Numbered from the stretch's first letter, positions 1-7,901 are shown. The stretch: DNA of 64,000 nucleotides from Elizabethkingia sp. YR214 (GCF_003058195.1 NZ_QBUH01000003.1:1-64000); one strand, 5' to 3'. Notes: generated by a model not told the origin, from the sequence alone. Program-made: numbers and translations.

Positions 1-1053
1 AAATCCAGTATCAATTTTGGATTCGGAGGCCAAAGTTTGTCTGTTAATGTAAATACATATAAGAATAATTTTGCTGAGGTGATGGGAATTTTAAAAGATA
101 TATTATCTGATTCTGTATTCCCTCAGGATGAACTTACCAAATCAATAAAAGAATACAATACATATTTGGAGTCATCTTTAAATGATCCCCAGACCTTAGC
201 CTTCACGGAGATTAGCAGAATAAATCAAGGCTATCCAAAAGACCATATTTACTATACTCCATCAATTCAGGAGCAAATTGACTTTAATAAAGGAGTGAAA
301 CGCGAACAAATCGTTGACTTCTATCAGAATCTTATTGGAGCTAACTACGGAGTAGGTTCAGTGATCGGTGATCTGGATGCTAAAACTGTTAAAACAGTAT
401 TAGAAGATACATTTGGAAAGTGGAATACAAAAACCAAATACAATTATGTAGTTCCAACTTTCTTCCCTTCTAAAAAAGAAGATAAGGTAATTAACACTCC
501 GGACAAAGAAAATGCAGCGGCAGTTGGTGCTATAAACTTTAAAATGGATAGAAAGAGTCCTGACTATCCGGCTCTTCTTTTGGCAAATGAAATGTTAGGA
601 AGCGGAGGGTTCTTGTCAGCAAGAATTCCGATGCGTCTTCGTGAAAAAGATGGAATCAGCTATGGCGCAGGATCATATATGAGTGTACCTTATATAAATA
701 ATGTTGCTTCATGGGGTTATTATGCTTTCCTTAATCCAACAAAGAAAGATGCTGTAAATAAAGCTGTTCGTGAAGAAATTGCAAAAGCTTTAAAAGAAGG
801 TTTCACTGATGGAGAACTTAAGGCAAATAAGCAAAGCTGGCAAAACTCTAGAAAAACGGGATTGGGTAATGACGGAACTTTAATGGGATTAGTAAATAGT
901 AAATTGTTATATGATATTCCGTTAGAAGACTATGATGCTCTGGAAAGTAAAGTGCTAAATATAAGCGTACAGCAGGCAAATGAGGCATTGCGTAAGTACC
1001 TTAAAACAGATCAGCTTACTACATTAGATGTAGGGGATTTCAGTAAAAAATAG
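1..1053 (+). CDS. M16 family zinc metallopeptidase, C-terminal part (5' truncated by window edge)
   Basis: The frame is open from base 1, so the window begins inside this gene and only the last 350 codons are visible. They match the C-terminal half of an insulinase-type (M16) peptidase, whose two homologous halves form a chamber for peptide degradation. Near residue 215 of the visible part is RLREKDGISYGAGSYM, holding the Arg and Tyr that M16 C-terminal domains use for substrate binding. The zinc motif HxxEH is not in the visible part and must lie upstream if the protein is active. Bacteroidetes often carry paired M16 genes encoding secreted or periplasmic enzymes. No signal peptide can be judged here. 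A TTG at 37 is in frame but is not the true start. Confidence 0.88.
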   Translation, partial: KSSINFGFGGQSLSVNVNTYKNNFAEVMGILKDILSDSVFPQDELTKSIKEYNTYLESSLNDPQTLAFTEISRINQGYPKDHIYYTPSIQEQIDFNKGVKREQIVDFYQNLIGANYGVGSVIGDLDAKTVKTVLEDTFGKWNTKTKYNYVVPTFFPSKKEDKVINTPDKENAAAVGAINFKMDRKSPDYPALLLANEMLGSGGFLSARIPMRLREKDGISYGAGSYMSVPYINNVASWGYYAFLNPTKKDAVNKAVREEIAKALKEGFTDGELKANKQSWQNSRKTGLGNDGTLMGLVNSKLLYDIPLEDYDALESKVLNISVQQANEALRKYLKTDQLTTLDVGDFSKK

Positions 1054-1182
1054 ATTCTAATGATATAGGAGCCAAAGAATTACATTGCAAGAAATATTGT
1101 ACTGAATAGTAAAAATATTTTTCATTATATAATTTAATAATGTTTTTTTCGTTATAACTGATAAAATACTAAATGATATATT

Positions 1183-1575
1183 ATGAAAAAATTATTTTTT
1201 TTATTCTTTTGCATGTTGTTCATAGGTACATCTGCTACAATTAATGCACAGGTTTTCGGAGGGAATAGTAATACATCTGGCAGCGTAAGTGAAAAGGATG
1301 GAAATATCCATATTGAAGGAGTAGGACATCAAAAGAAATTTAGTTCGGATGGTGGAGTACTACATATAGAAGGAACAAACAATACAATCACTGTGAGTGG
1401 ATTCTTGTCTAAGGTAATTATAGAAGGAGCAAGTAACACGGTTTATATAGATAAAGTAAGCAGTGTAAAAATTGAAGGAGCAGGGACTAAAGTGTATTAC
1501 AAAACATCACCTACTAAAACCGGACGACCGGCAACTAATATTTTTGGAGCAGGAAGCAGTGTTATAAAGCAATGA
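1183..1575 (+). CDS. Secreted DUF3060-type beta-repeat protein
   Basis: A 130-residue protein with a clear signal peptide (MKKLFFLFFCMLFIGTSAT, cleavage probably after NAQ near residue 23). The mature part is a run of short beta-strand repeats of the pattern IEG-x-x-N-x-I/V (HIEGVGHQ, HIEGTNNTITV, IIEGASNTVYI, KIEGAGTKVYY), as in DUF3060 proteins, which are thought to form a small beta-solenoid in the envelope. No catalytic residues are evident. It stands alone: 129 bases after the peptidase stop and followed by a strong terminator at 1599-1632. The function is unknown. The family call rests on the repeat pattern only. Confidence 0.72.
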   Translation: MKKLFFLFFCMLFIGTSATINAQVFGGNSNTSGSVSEKDGNIHIEGVGHQKKFSSDGGVLHIEGTNNTITVSGFLSKVIIEGASNTVYIDKVSSVKIEGAGTKVYYKTSPTKTGRPATNIFGAGSSVIKQ

Positions 1576-1598
1576 TTTAATACTTAAATATAGAAATA

Positions 1599-1632
1599 AA
1601 AAAGGTATCAAAATTTTTTGATACCTTTTTTA
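1599..1632 (+). terminator. Intrinsic terminator after the DUF3060-type gene
   Basis: Near-perfect hairpin AAAAAGGTATCAAAA / TTTTGATACCTTTTT ending in a T run. It separates the DUF3060-type gene from the PadR operon. Confidence 0.85.
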
Positions 1633-1653
1633 TTTATGCATAAGAAATTTATG

Positions 1654-1661
1654 TATATTTG
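1654..1661 (+). promoter_or_regulatory. -7 element for the PadR operon
   Basis: TATATTTG matches the Bacteroidetes -7 consensus TAnnTTTG and lies 20 bases before the PadR start codon. No TTTG is seen at the usual -33 spacing. Confidence 0.5.
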
Positions 1662-1680
1662 ATATGTAAGAAAATTAGGT

Positions 1681-2010
1681 ATGTCTAAAAAAAATAATAA
1701 ATTATACAAAGGAACTTTGCAGAATATCATTCTGAAGCTTCTAGCTCAGGAAGTTAAGATGTACGGCTACCAGATGACGCAAAGGGCAAAAGACCTGACG
1801 AAGGGAGAGCTGGAGATGACAGAAGGTGCGCTTTATCCACTGTTACATAAATTGGAAGATGATGGACTTATTACATCTGAAATACAGAATATTAATGGGC
1901 GTGACCGTAAATACTACTTGCTTACAGAAAAAGGAAAGTATCAGCAAGCTGAACAAGAAGAAGAAATGAAAAGCTATATTCTGAATCTGAATACTATTTT
2001 TAATATTTAA
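1681..2010 (+). CDS. PadR family transcriptional regulator
   Basis: A 109-residue protein made of the PadR winged-helix DNA-binding domain. Residues about 8-85 contain the typical series LQNIILKLLAQ, YGYQMTQRAKDL, EGALYPLLHKLEDDGLI and GRDRKYYLLTEKGK. The short C-terminal helix would serve for dimerisation. PadR proteins usually repress their own operon and release DNA on binding a small ligand or stress signal. The next gene starts 5 bases after the stop, so it is co-transcribed with the membrane-protein paralogs. In many bacteria a PadR gene is followed by membrane proteins carrying a HAAS-type N-terminal domain, and this pattern is repeated here. Confidence 0.9.
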   Translation: MSKKNNKLYKGTLQNIILKLLAQEVKMYGYQMTQRAKDLTKGELEMTEGALYPLLHKLEDDGLITSEIQNINGRDRKYYLLTEKGKYQQAEQEEEMKSYILNLNTIFNI

Positions 2011-2015
2011 CAGAA

Positions 2016-2738
2016 ATGGAAAACCAGGAGAAAAAAATAACAGACTACTTAATTGAGAAAAGGCTTCCCTTGGATATCCTTCTGGAGGTAAAAGATCATA
2101 TGGAAGATCAAATAGCGGTATTGGAAAGTGAACAAAATTTAGATTTTGATGAAGCTTTTGAACAAACTAAAATTTCCTGGGAAAAAGATTTAAAGATGGG
2201 ATTTAGCCTCTTTTCCTATAAATTCAGGAAGATTACCAGACTCCAAAATAGTATTATGATGCGTAATCAACTTAGGATTCAGAAAGAGGTAATGCTAATA
2301 ATGTTGGCGATATTTTTTACGACTGTATTTTCAGCTTTTTATCTTCCCACAATTTCCAAGTATATTTTTTTAATAATTTATAGTACTGTAGCACTTTTAG
2401 GAATTGTGGCTTCTATTTTAGACAGGAAATTATTACAGACAACAAGAGCAAATTATGATAAGAATATTAGTGTTTTTCAGAGAAGTACAAGCAATTATAT
2501 GTTAATAGGAGCTTTCTTTATTATACTTAGTAATATTATAGATATTGATGCTTGTATGGAAAAGGTAAGAAATAGCATAATTCAACTATTTAGCTATAAA
2601 AACTTTGCGGGACAAAATATTCTGCATCTGATGGCTGCATATCTCTACATCTATTCAGTTGTGTATGGATACTTTTGCTATATCAACTATAAAAAAGCAA
2701 TAATAAAAATAAAGGAGAGAATGACATTTGAACTTTAA
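2016..2738 (+). CDS. PadR-linked membrane protein with HAAS-like N-terminus, paralog 1
   Basis: A 240-residue protein not recognised by name. Residues 1-60 are a soluble helical module with RLPLDILLEVKDHMEDQI, then FDEAF and a W-x-K/E-E/D-L segment. After it come four hydrophobic segments at roughly 90-110, 115-135, 160-178 and 205-225. The same N-terminal module opens the next two proteins, so the three are tandem paralogs. By position directly behind padR and by the helix pattern it resembles the HAAS signalling module of PadR-linked membrane proteins. That link is an inference. The gap to padR is 5 bases, so they very probably share one transcript. Confidence 0.75.
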   Translation: MENQEKKITDYLIEKRLPLDILLEVKDHMEDQIAVLESEQNLDFDEAFEQTKISWEKDLKMGFSLFSYKFRKITRLQNSIMMRNQLRIQKEVMLIMLAIFFTTVFSAFYLPTISKYIFLIIYSTVALLGIVASILDRKLLQTTRANYDKNISVFQRSTSNYMLIGAFFIILSNIIDIDACMEKVRNSIIQLFSYKNFAGQNILHLMAAYLYIYSVVYGYFCYINYKKAIIKIKERMTFEL

Positions 2739-2742
2739 CACC

Positions 2743-3453
2743 ATGAATACACTATCACAAAATAATCCAGTACGTCAATACTTATTAGCAAAAAAACTTC
2801 CGTGGGATATTATGTTGGAAGTAGAAGACCATATTCTTACACAGATACAGGACTTAGAAATATCAAAAAACCTGACATTCGATGAAGCCTTTTTGCAGGC
2901 TCAATTATCATGGAAAGAAGAACTGAAAACAGACCGCCCGTCACTAACAACTTACAATGAATTTCTGGCGACGCCTTTTGTTAGGAAAATTTATTGGCAA
3001 AAGCATAAAAGTGTAATTTTTCGTTCTATAGGCTTTGGCTTGTGTGTGTTAATATTTCTTATTCTTGCCGCAAAAGGATTAGATATTTCGTCTTTCCGAA
3101 TTGTCTTTATGGTTATGGTGATTCTGTCTACTTTTACTCCTGTCTTGTATTATATCAGGTATTTTCGGGTATTTCGGTTTACAGATAAGTTTGCAAACAA
3201 AGTTTCAGTATACCAACGAGAGTTTATCATATGGAATTTTATCTTAGGAGGTTTTAATTTTTTCTGGGTTTCACAAAAACAAATTCCGGAATTTTACCAG
3301 CTATTAAATGCATATAAATTAGAAGATACTTTATATACCTATTTCATGTTTGCATTTTTATTATTCTGGATGGGTATGTCTTGTTATTGTCTTCTATTTA
3401 GCCTGAGGTTTGTAAAATCTGTGAAACAAATAAAAAAACAATTAGCATTATGA
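2743..3453 (+). CDS. PadR-linked membrane protein with HAAS-like N-terminus, paralog 2
   Basis: Second copy of the family, 236 residues from the ATG at 2743. An in-frame TTG at 2728 would overlap the upstream gene, and the ATG 5 bases past the upstream stop fits better. The N-terminal module reads KLPWDIMLEVEDHILTQI, followed by FDEAFLQAQLSWKEEL. Four hydrophobic segments follow, at about 90-110, 115-135, 160-180 and 205-225. It keeps the helix order of paralog 1, but the membrane part has diverged strongly, so these are old duplicates. No enzyme motif is visible. A role as membrane partners or sensors of the PadR regulator is an inference from context. Confidence 0.75.
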   Translation: MNTLSQNNPVRQYLLAKKLPWDIMLEVEDHILTQIQDLEISKNLTFDEAFLQAQLSWKEELKTDRPSLTTYNEFLATPFVRKIYWQKHKSVIFRSIGFGLCVLIFLILAAKGLDISSFRIVFMVMVILSTFTPVLYYIRYFRVFRFTDKFANKVSVYQREFIIWNFILGGFNFFWVSQKQIPEFYQLLNAYKLEDTLYTYFMFAFLLFWMGMSCYCLLFSLRFVKSVKQIKKQLAL

Positions 3454-3539
3454 TTGCTACAAAAACAGAAGAATAGAGTCCAAAAATACAGAAACAGTAT
3501 TATACAGATAAAACCCTTTTTACAAAAAATACAATAACG

Positions 3540-4232
3540 ATGGATATACTAGAAAGAAAACAGATTCAGAAATATCTGGAAGATAAACGTCTTCCGTTGG
3601 ATATTTATATGGAGATAGAAGACCATATTATTTCTCAGATAGCAGAAATGGAGACAAAAGGAGTCAGTTTTCAGGAGGCTTTTTTACAGATAAAAACTAA
3701 ATGGAAGAAAGAATTATCCTTTCAGAATTTTAGTTTTAGTGATGTGAAAGCAGTACCCAAAATTGTAGCTAAGATAAGAAGTGCATATGTAAGAGAAATA
3801 GTGCCTAAAATTTTGACTATTTCATTCTTGATATTATTAGTTCTGGTTTTGGGAGCTTATAAATCCGACTTAGAAAGTTTTAAAATATTTTATACAATTA
3901 TTTATGCAGGATTTATAATTCTTCCGATTATTGTCTTTGTCTTAAATTTTATGGTATTGGTTCAGAGAGGGAATCACAATAAGCGCCCACTGAATGCTTA
4001 TCATAAGATGGTAGAGCTGGCTGTAGGAATGTTTATATTTCCGATGGTAAATATAGCTAATACGTCAAAGTCATCTGAAATGTTTTATAATGTATTTTAC
4101 ATATCTGAAACAAGTTTGCTAAGCAAAATATTAACACTTAGTATGCCATTATATTTTTCATCAGTATGTTTATTTGCTGCCTTTATTTTTATAAAATACA
4201 AAAGAGAAGTCGCTAAAATGAAACTAGCATAA
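3540..4232 (+). CDS. PadR-linked membrane protein with HAAS-like N-terminus, paralog 3
   Basis: Third copy, 230 residues. The N-terminal module reads RLPLDIYMEIEDHIISQI, then FQEAFLQIKTKWKKEL. Hydrophobic segments lie at about 88-108, 115-140, 160-175 and 200-220. The 86-base gap before it carries no clear terminator, so it is probably still in the padR operon, which then ends at the hairpin 4234-4264. The N-terminal module is much better conserved among the three copies than the membrane part. That suggests the soluble module contacts a common partner while the membrane domains differ in what they sense or bind. The function is unknown. Confidence 0.75.
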   Translation: MDILERKQIQKYLEDKRLPLDIYMEIEDHIISQIAEMETKGVSFQEAFLQIKTKWKKELSFQNFSFSDVKAVPKIVAKIRSAYVREIVPKILTISFLILLVLVLGAYKSDLESFKIFYTIIYAGFIILPIIVFVLNFMVLVQRGNHNKRPLNAYHKMVELAVGMFIFPMVNIANTSKSSEMFYNVFYISETSLLSKILTLSMPLYFSSVCLFAAFIFIKYKREVAKMKLA

Positions 4233-4233
4233 A

Positions 4234-4264
4234 AAAGAAAAGGTGTAGTCAACTGCACCTTTTT
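4234..4264. terminator. Bidirectional intrinsic terminator
   Basis: Hairpin AAAAGGTGTAGT / ACTGCACCTTTT with A run and T run on opposite sides. It sits between the converging padR operon and the minus-strand gene ending at 4265. Confidence 0.75.
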
Positions 4265-5026
4265 CTATTTCTCATCTAGCCCCTTACTGAACTCCATTAG
4301 TGTTTTCCCTTGGATAGCTCTTTTGCTGCCTTTTTCAATAGCCTTATCCCATTCTTTTTCTCCTTCTTCCGTTCGGCCAATAACATATAAATAACTGCCT
4401 AAAGCGGTATGTCCTTCAGGTTCTCCCATGTCGATTATTTTTTTCGCTAATGCTAATAACTCAGGATGTGGCTGAATATTTTGTTTTGATAGATCTTTCC
4501 CTGTGATCAGGCCCGGAGTAACTTCCAGCATTTTCGCTCCGAATAAATCAAGACAGGATTTTGCAAGTCCCTTGTCACAAAGTTCTGTATTGAAGCTGAT
4601 AAAATCCGTGTCGAGTAGGGCCGCCAGGTCACCCTGATTTTTCTTTTTATCGTAGTATTGGGCTAATAATTCTGCTTTCTTTTGTGATAATTCAGGGTTC
4701 TTTCGGTTATTTACCGATACAGAATCTTTATTGAATTTCCATACTTCATTTTCAACCCAGGTGGAGATACCGTGAAGTTCCTTTCCTTTTATTTTAAATA
4801 TAAAAATATCTTTATCGGGATAGATTATTAGGCTGTCATTTCGGGTAAAATAATCTCCATGTGCCATTTCACCGATCAGAACTTTTCCGTTGCCATCGAA
4901 ATTAAAACTCCCATATAAGCCTCCGTTTCCTTTGATACCATAATAGCCTTGTAATGCGTTATCGGGTTTTTGAGCGAAAGTAAAAGTTGACAGAAATATT
5001 AAAAAGTAAGATATAATTTTTTTCAT
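4265..5026 (-). CDS. Secreted protein with C-terminal Sel1/TPR-like helices, unknown function
   Basis: A 253-residue protein beginning with a signal peptide (MKKIISYFLIFLSTFTFAQ, cleavage after TFAQ). Residues 20-110 are beta-rich with many glycines (GYYGIKGNGGLYGSFNFDG). Residues about 110-250 are helical. They include a Cys pair (ELCDKGLAKSC near 150) and a segment MGEPEGHTALGSYLYVIGR that resembles a Sel1 or TPR repeat. It is exported, probably periplasmic or surface-bound. It is the last gene of a minus-strand run of three, 13 bases after the phosphoesterase. The family is not recognised. Confidence 0.7.
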   Translation of the reverse strand: MKKIISYFLIFLSTFTFAQKPDNALQGYYGIKGNGGLYGSFNFDGNGKVLIGEMAHGDYFTRNDSLIIYPDKDIFIFKIKGKELHGISTWVENEVWKFNKDSVSVNNRKNPELSQKKAELLAQYYDKKKNQGDLAALLDTDFISFNTELCDKGLAKSCLDLFGAKMLEVTPGLITGKDLSKQNIQPHPELLALAKKIIDMGEPEGHTALGSYLYVIGRTEEGEKEWDKAIEKGSKRAIQGKTLMEFSKGLDEK

Positions 5027-5039
5027 ATGGCCAAAGATA

Positions 5040-5567
5040 CTATTCTCCGGTTAATTTTTTTGACAATAAAGGGATCCATTTTCCATCATGGCGAAGAAGT
5101 CGAATTTCATCGACTACGAATTTAGTTTTGTAATCTTTATGTTCATAGAAATCCCATGCTTTCTTGAAATTATCAAAGCTTAGATCTCTATAACCGACTG
5201 TTACATGAGGATTGAAAGAATTTTTTATAAAGCTAAAACGTTCTTTTACTTTGGAATGAAGTGTATTCAGGTTTTCACTTTTTTCAGGTTGAACAAACAG
5301 AACCGGATTTTTGGGATTCGGAAAAGATCCAAATCCATCTAATACTAACTCGAAAGGTGAAATATGTGTATCAATCTTCTGAAAAGCTGTAATGATATCC
5401 TGTTCCATATCCTGATCTCGCGAAAAAGGAGGGAATAGGGTAATATGAGCATCATTTTTCAATGCCTTGGAATTACTGTAATTTCTGGCCAGATCTTCTT
5501 TGAAAACCCTGATTTCCTCAATAATTGATTTTGGGGGATAGATGGCTATGAAATATAATTTATTCAT
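5040..5567 (-). CDS. 2H phosphoesterase superfamily protein (LigT / 2'-5' RNA ligase-like)
   Basis: A 175-residue protein from the ATG at 5567. A longer in-frame TTG start at 5579 is less likely. Two HxT motifs mark the 2H phosphoesterase fold: HITLFPPF with H41/T43 and HVTVGYRDL with H121/T123, spaced as in LigT and related cyclic phosphodiesterases. Such enzymes act on 2',3'-cyclic or 2'-5' phosphodiester bonds in RNA or nucleotides in the cytoplasm. The exact substrate cannot be told. It overlaps the upstream serine hydrolase gene by 8 bases, so translation is probably coupled, but the two products have no obvious shared pathway. Confidence 0.85.
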   Translation of the reverse strand: MNKLYFIAIYPPKSIIEEIRVFKEDLARNYSNSKALKNDAHITLFPPFSRDQDMEQDIITAFQKIDTHISPFELVLDGFGSFPNPKNPVLFVQPEKSENLNTLHSKVKERFSFIKNSFNPHVTVGYRDLSFDNFKKAWDFYEHKDYKTKFVVDEIRLLRHDGKWIPLLSKKLTGE

Positions 5568-6690
5568 TTTTATGCTCAACAGGCTTTAGCAAATCTTTCT
5601 GTAAATCTACGATAACATTCTGAAGATTATCTGTAATGTTTTTAACCTCCTTATGTGGATTAAATACTGCATTTTTACCTTTATTTTCATCAGCAATGTT
5701 AGAAAGAATAATTACTGAAGTTTTGGTTTCCGGATAATAAATATTCAAAGAAGGAGATCCCTTTACATAGCCACTATGGAAGTAAGCTTCAGGTTTTCCG
5801 GTATTCAGCATAATGCCATAACCATATCCCATTTTCCCAAAGATAGCATGTTGCCTTTCCGCGTTTTTCTTTGTGAATTCTTTTAGAGTTTCCGGCTTTA
5901 GAATTTTACCTCCATATAATTTCTGATTCCAAAGATGAAGATCATCTATAGTTGACAATATTCCACCCGCTGGTGTGCCTATTTCTTTTCCGGCAAGTCG
6001 TTTAGGCATATTGGGAACAACTTCCTGACCCTTATTATTTCCAAGATATGCACTTGCAAAATTTCCGGTTTTAAAAGTTAATGCTGTAGATGAATGCTGT
6101 AAGCCTATTTTACTAAAGAGCTCTTTGATATTTTCGTCGTAGGATTTTCCGGAAACTTTCTCCAAAATCTGGCCTAATGCATTAAATCCATCATTAGAAT
6201 AAAAGAAACCTGTTCCGCTTCTAAACATAAGTCGGTTGCCTATAATGTTCAGTCCGGAAGTATGATTCAGTAGCTGATTAATGGTTATATTTTCATATTC
6301 CTTGATTCGAAAATTTGGCAAATACTGTGAAACTTTGTCTTCCAGTTTTAATTTGCCCTGTTCCTTTTGCAATAAGATAAGAACAGCAGTAAACTGCTTG
6401 CTTACCGAGCCAATCGCAAAAATGGTGTTGTTGTCAATTTTAGTTTTACTCTTAAAATTAGAATAGCCATTTTCTTTTCTGTACAATAAAGTACTGTCCT
6501 TAAAAACAGCAATACTTCCGTTGAAGTGATACTTTTTAAACACTGTATCAATCTGCTGTTGTGTAAGTTTAGTTTGAAATGCTGTTATTGTAGAATCTAT
6601 AACAACATTGCGGTCGATAGTTTTTTGCTGTTCTGTTTTACATGAAAATAACAGCGCGAAAAGAAATAGAAATCCTAATTTTTTTACCAT
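5560..6690 (-). CDS. Beta-lactamase-fold serine hydrolase lipoprotein (class C / PF00144 type)
   Basis: A 376-residue lipoprotein. The signal sequence ends in a lipobox-like FALLFSC with Cys17, so the mature protein is lipid-anchored. The three catalytic motifs of the penicillin-binding-protein/class C beta-lactamase fold are present: SVSK (S95-K98), YSN (Y164-N166) and HSG (H305-G307, in place of KTG). An HxG third motif is usual in the broad esterase/peptidase branch of PF00144. D-peptidase or esterase activity is therefore more likely than true beta-lactamase activity. It is the first gene of the three-gene minus-strand run. The upstream 570 bases are AT-rich without a clear gene. Confidence 0.88.
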   Translation of the reverse strand: MVKKLGFLFLFALLFSCKTEQQKTIDRNVVIDSTITAFQTKLTQQQIDTVFKKYHFNGSIAVFKDSTLLYRKENGYSNFKSKTKIDNNTIFAIGSVSKQFTAVLILLQKEQGKLKLEDKVSQYLPNFRIKEYENITINQLLNHTSGLNIIGNRLMFRSGTGFFYSNDGFNALGQILEKVSGKSYDENIKELFSKIGLQHSSTALTFKTGNFASAYLGNNKGQEVVPNMPKRLAGKEIGTPAGGILSTIDDLHLWNQKLYGGKILKPETLKEFTKKNAERQHAIFGKMGYGYGIMLNTGKPEAYFHSGYVKGSPSLNIYYPETKTSVIILSNIADENKGKNAVFNPHKEVKNITDNLQNVIVDLQKDLLKPVEHKNE

Positions 6691-7261
6691 AAGTGTTTTG
6701 TTATAAGTTTGAATAGAGTATTGATTAAAATAACATAACTGATTTTAAATTTAGTGAAATACTCTGAAGTCTCCTAACGCAACAAATTCCATGCTAAAAA
6801 GGAATTAATAATTTTTAGTAACTAATTATAATAAATGTGAAATGAAAATTGAATAGTTATTCGTTGAAAATAGAACACTTGCTAGATATAATAGAGCAAC
6901 AGAGAGTTGAATATCTCGATTCTGTATCCGGATACTTTCATTTGTTGGTGAAAATTATTTTTTAATTGACGACTATAGAGCAGAATATAAAATTAATAAT
7001 AGAAAAAGGAAGTGAGATAGAAATGGTATTGATGATAAATATAAAGCAAGTGAAAATTATTTATGATCTTATTTATTAGTTTATTGTACTGATATATGTT
7101 TAAGATATGTGTTGGGTGTTTTTTTGTATAAATAACCGCACAAATAATTTGATTCAAATTGGGGAAATCCGTAAAATAGTTTGATGTGAATCTAATATAT
7201 AATTTTATATATTTTGATATATGAAATATATTTTTTAATTTTGTAATTAAATATATTTATT
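6691..7261. other. AT-rich intergenic region, no convincing gene
   Basis: About 570 bases of strongly AT-rich sequence. The only gene-like trace is on the plus strand at 6846-7079. There one frame is open for 40 codons, meets TAA at 6963, continues directly from a TTG for 37 codons and stops at 7077. This could be a decayed gene, but no family is recognisable. A 13-base direct repeat (GTGAAAATTATTT) occurs at 6948 and 7050. The right end holds the promoter of the 123-aa gene. Confidence 0.4.
7213..7243 (+). promoter_or_regulatory. Bacteroidetes-type promoter of the 123-aa island gene
   Basis: TTTG at 7213-7216, a 19-base spacer, and TAATTTTG at 7236-7243. This is a full match to TTTG-N19-TAnnTTTG and lies 18 bases before the start codon at 7262. 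Confidence 0.7.
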
Positions 7262-7633
7262 ATGAATATTTTAGATACAATTGTATTTGAAGATCCTAAT
7301 AAAGTAAGAGGAGCTATTAAAGCTACAATTCATAAATCTGGAAAACTTGGATTTTCATCCGGTGCTGAGGAATTTTTGGAAATTGTAGATAATACTTTTT
7401 TTAAAATAGGCTTTAATGACAATACAGATGATGGAAATATTTATATGGTTCCTTCTAAAACGGAAGAAGGAGCCTTTAAAATTTCTAAGGCTGGACAATA
7501 TTATTATATTAATTTAAAGAATGTTTTTGATAAACGAGGGATAGATTACAAGAACAAAAGTTATATATATGATATAAAGAAAGAGAAAAGTGATAATACC
7601 AATTATTTTATTTTAATTAAAAGAAAAAAATAA
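7262..7633 (+). CDS. Uncharacterised 123-aa island protein
   Basis: A small, lysine- and asparagine-rich protein with no signal peptide or membrane segment, so probably cytoplasmic. The pattern is mostly short beta strands (ATIHKSGKLGFSSGAEEFLEI, FFKIGF, NIYMVPS, GQYYYINLK, SYIYDIKK) with one helix near 105. Its N-terminal half vaguely recalls small beta-barrel DNA-binding proteins of the AbrB kind, but nothing firm can be claimed. The base composition is much more AT-rich than the flanking core genes. The gene has its own strong promoter. It shares an accessory island with a candidate small RNA on the opposite strand and a 307-aa unknown protein. The function is unknown. Confidence 0.65.
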   Translation: MNILDTIVFEDPNKVRGAIKATIHKSGKLGFSSGAEEFLEIVDNTFFKIGFNDNTDDGNIYMVPSKTEEGAFKISKAGQYYYINLKNVFDKRGIDYKNKSYIYDIKKEKSDNTNYFILIKRKK

Positions 7634-7652
7634 AGGAGGGAGAAAAAATTGT

Positions 7653-7676
7653 AAAAAAAGGCTGAATAAACAGCCT
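7653..7676 (-). terminator. Intrinsic terminator of the candidate small RNA
   Basis: Read on the minus strand: AGGCTG, loop TTTATT, CAGCCT, then a run of T. On the plus strand the stem is not followed by T, so it is directional. Confidence 0.7.
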
Positions 7677-7770
7677 AGGAAAATTTATTAGATTTTGTTT
7701 TATTTTGGTGGGGACCTAATATATAAACAAAATATATTCTAAAGAAGTGAGATTACCTCGTCTACTTTTG
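7653..7770 (-). ncRNA. Candidate small RNA of about 118 nt
   Basis: The minus strand here has a near-consensus promoter (7776-7807), an expected start near 7770 and an intrinsic terminator at 7653-7676. It has no ATG and no open frame longer than 14 codons. Predicted folds include AATATAT / ATATATT (7-bp stem, loop TTTGTTT), TATTAG / CTAATA enclosing an A-rich loop with CCCCACC, and the terminator stem AGGCTG / CAGCCT. It lies between two unknown island genes and runs divergently from the 307-aa gene. I do not recognise the family. Alternatives are a leftover promoter from a deleted gene or an antisense regulator of the 123-aa gene's 3' region. Confidence 0.5.
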
Positions 7771-7775
7771 TTGTG

Positions 7776-7807
7776 CGAAAGTACAATAATTGTTTCTTTT
7801 TTCCAAA
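7776..7807 (-). promoter_or_regulatory. Promoter of the candidate small RNA
   Basis: On the minus strand TTTG (7804-7807), a 20-base spacer, and TACTTTCG (7776-7783). The -7 box differs from TAnnTTTG at a single base. No minus-strand protein gene follows. Confidence 0.6.
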
Positions 7808-7901
7808 TATTAAATTCGTTTTAACACTCATGTACGTTAGAGTGAAATATAAAAATTTAATTATGTTTTTTTTCGAAGAAAACAAAAAAAAGAAATAAAT
7901 T

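Noticed and set aside
5560-6690. A true beta-lactamase resistance gene
   Set aside because: It has the broad PF00144 motifs with HSG in place of KTG. The fold alone does not show drug hydrolysis.
7653-7807. A CRISPR tracr-like RNA
   Set aside because: No repeat array or cas gene is present in the window and the sequence shows no repeat-complementary segment that I can identify.
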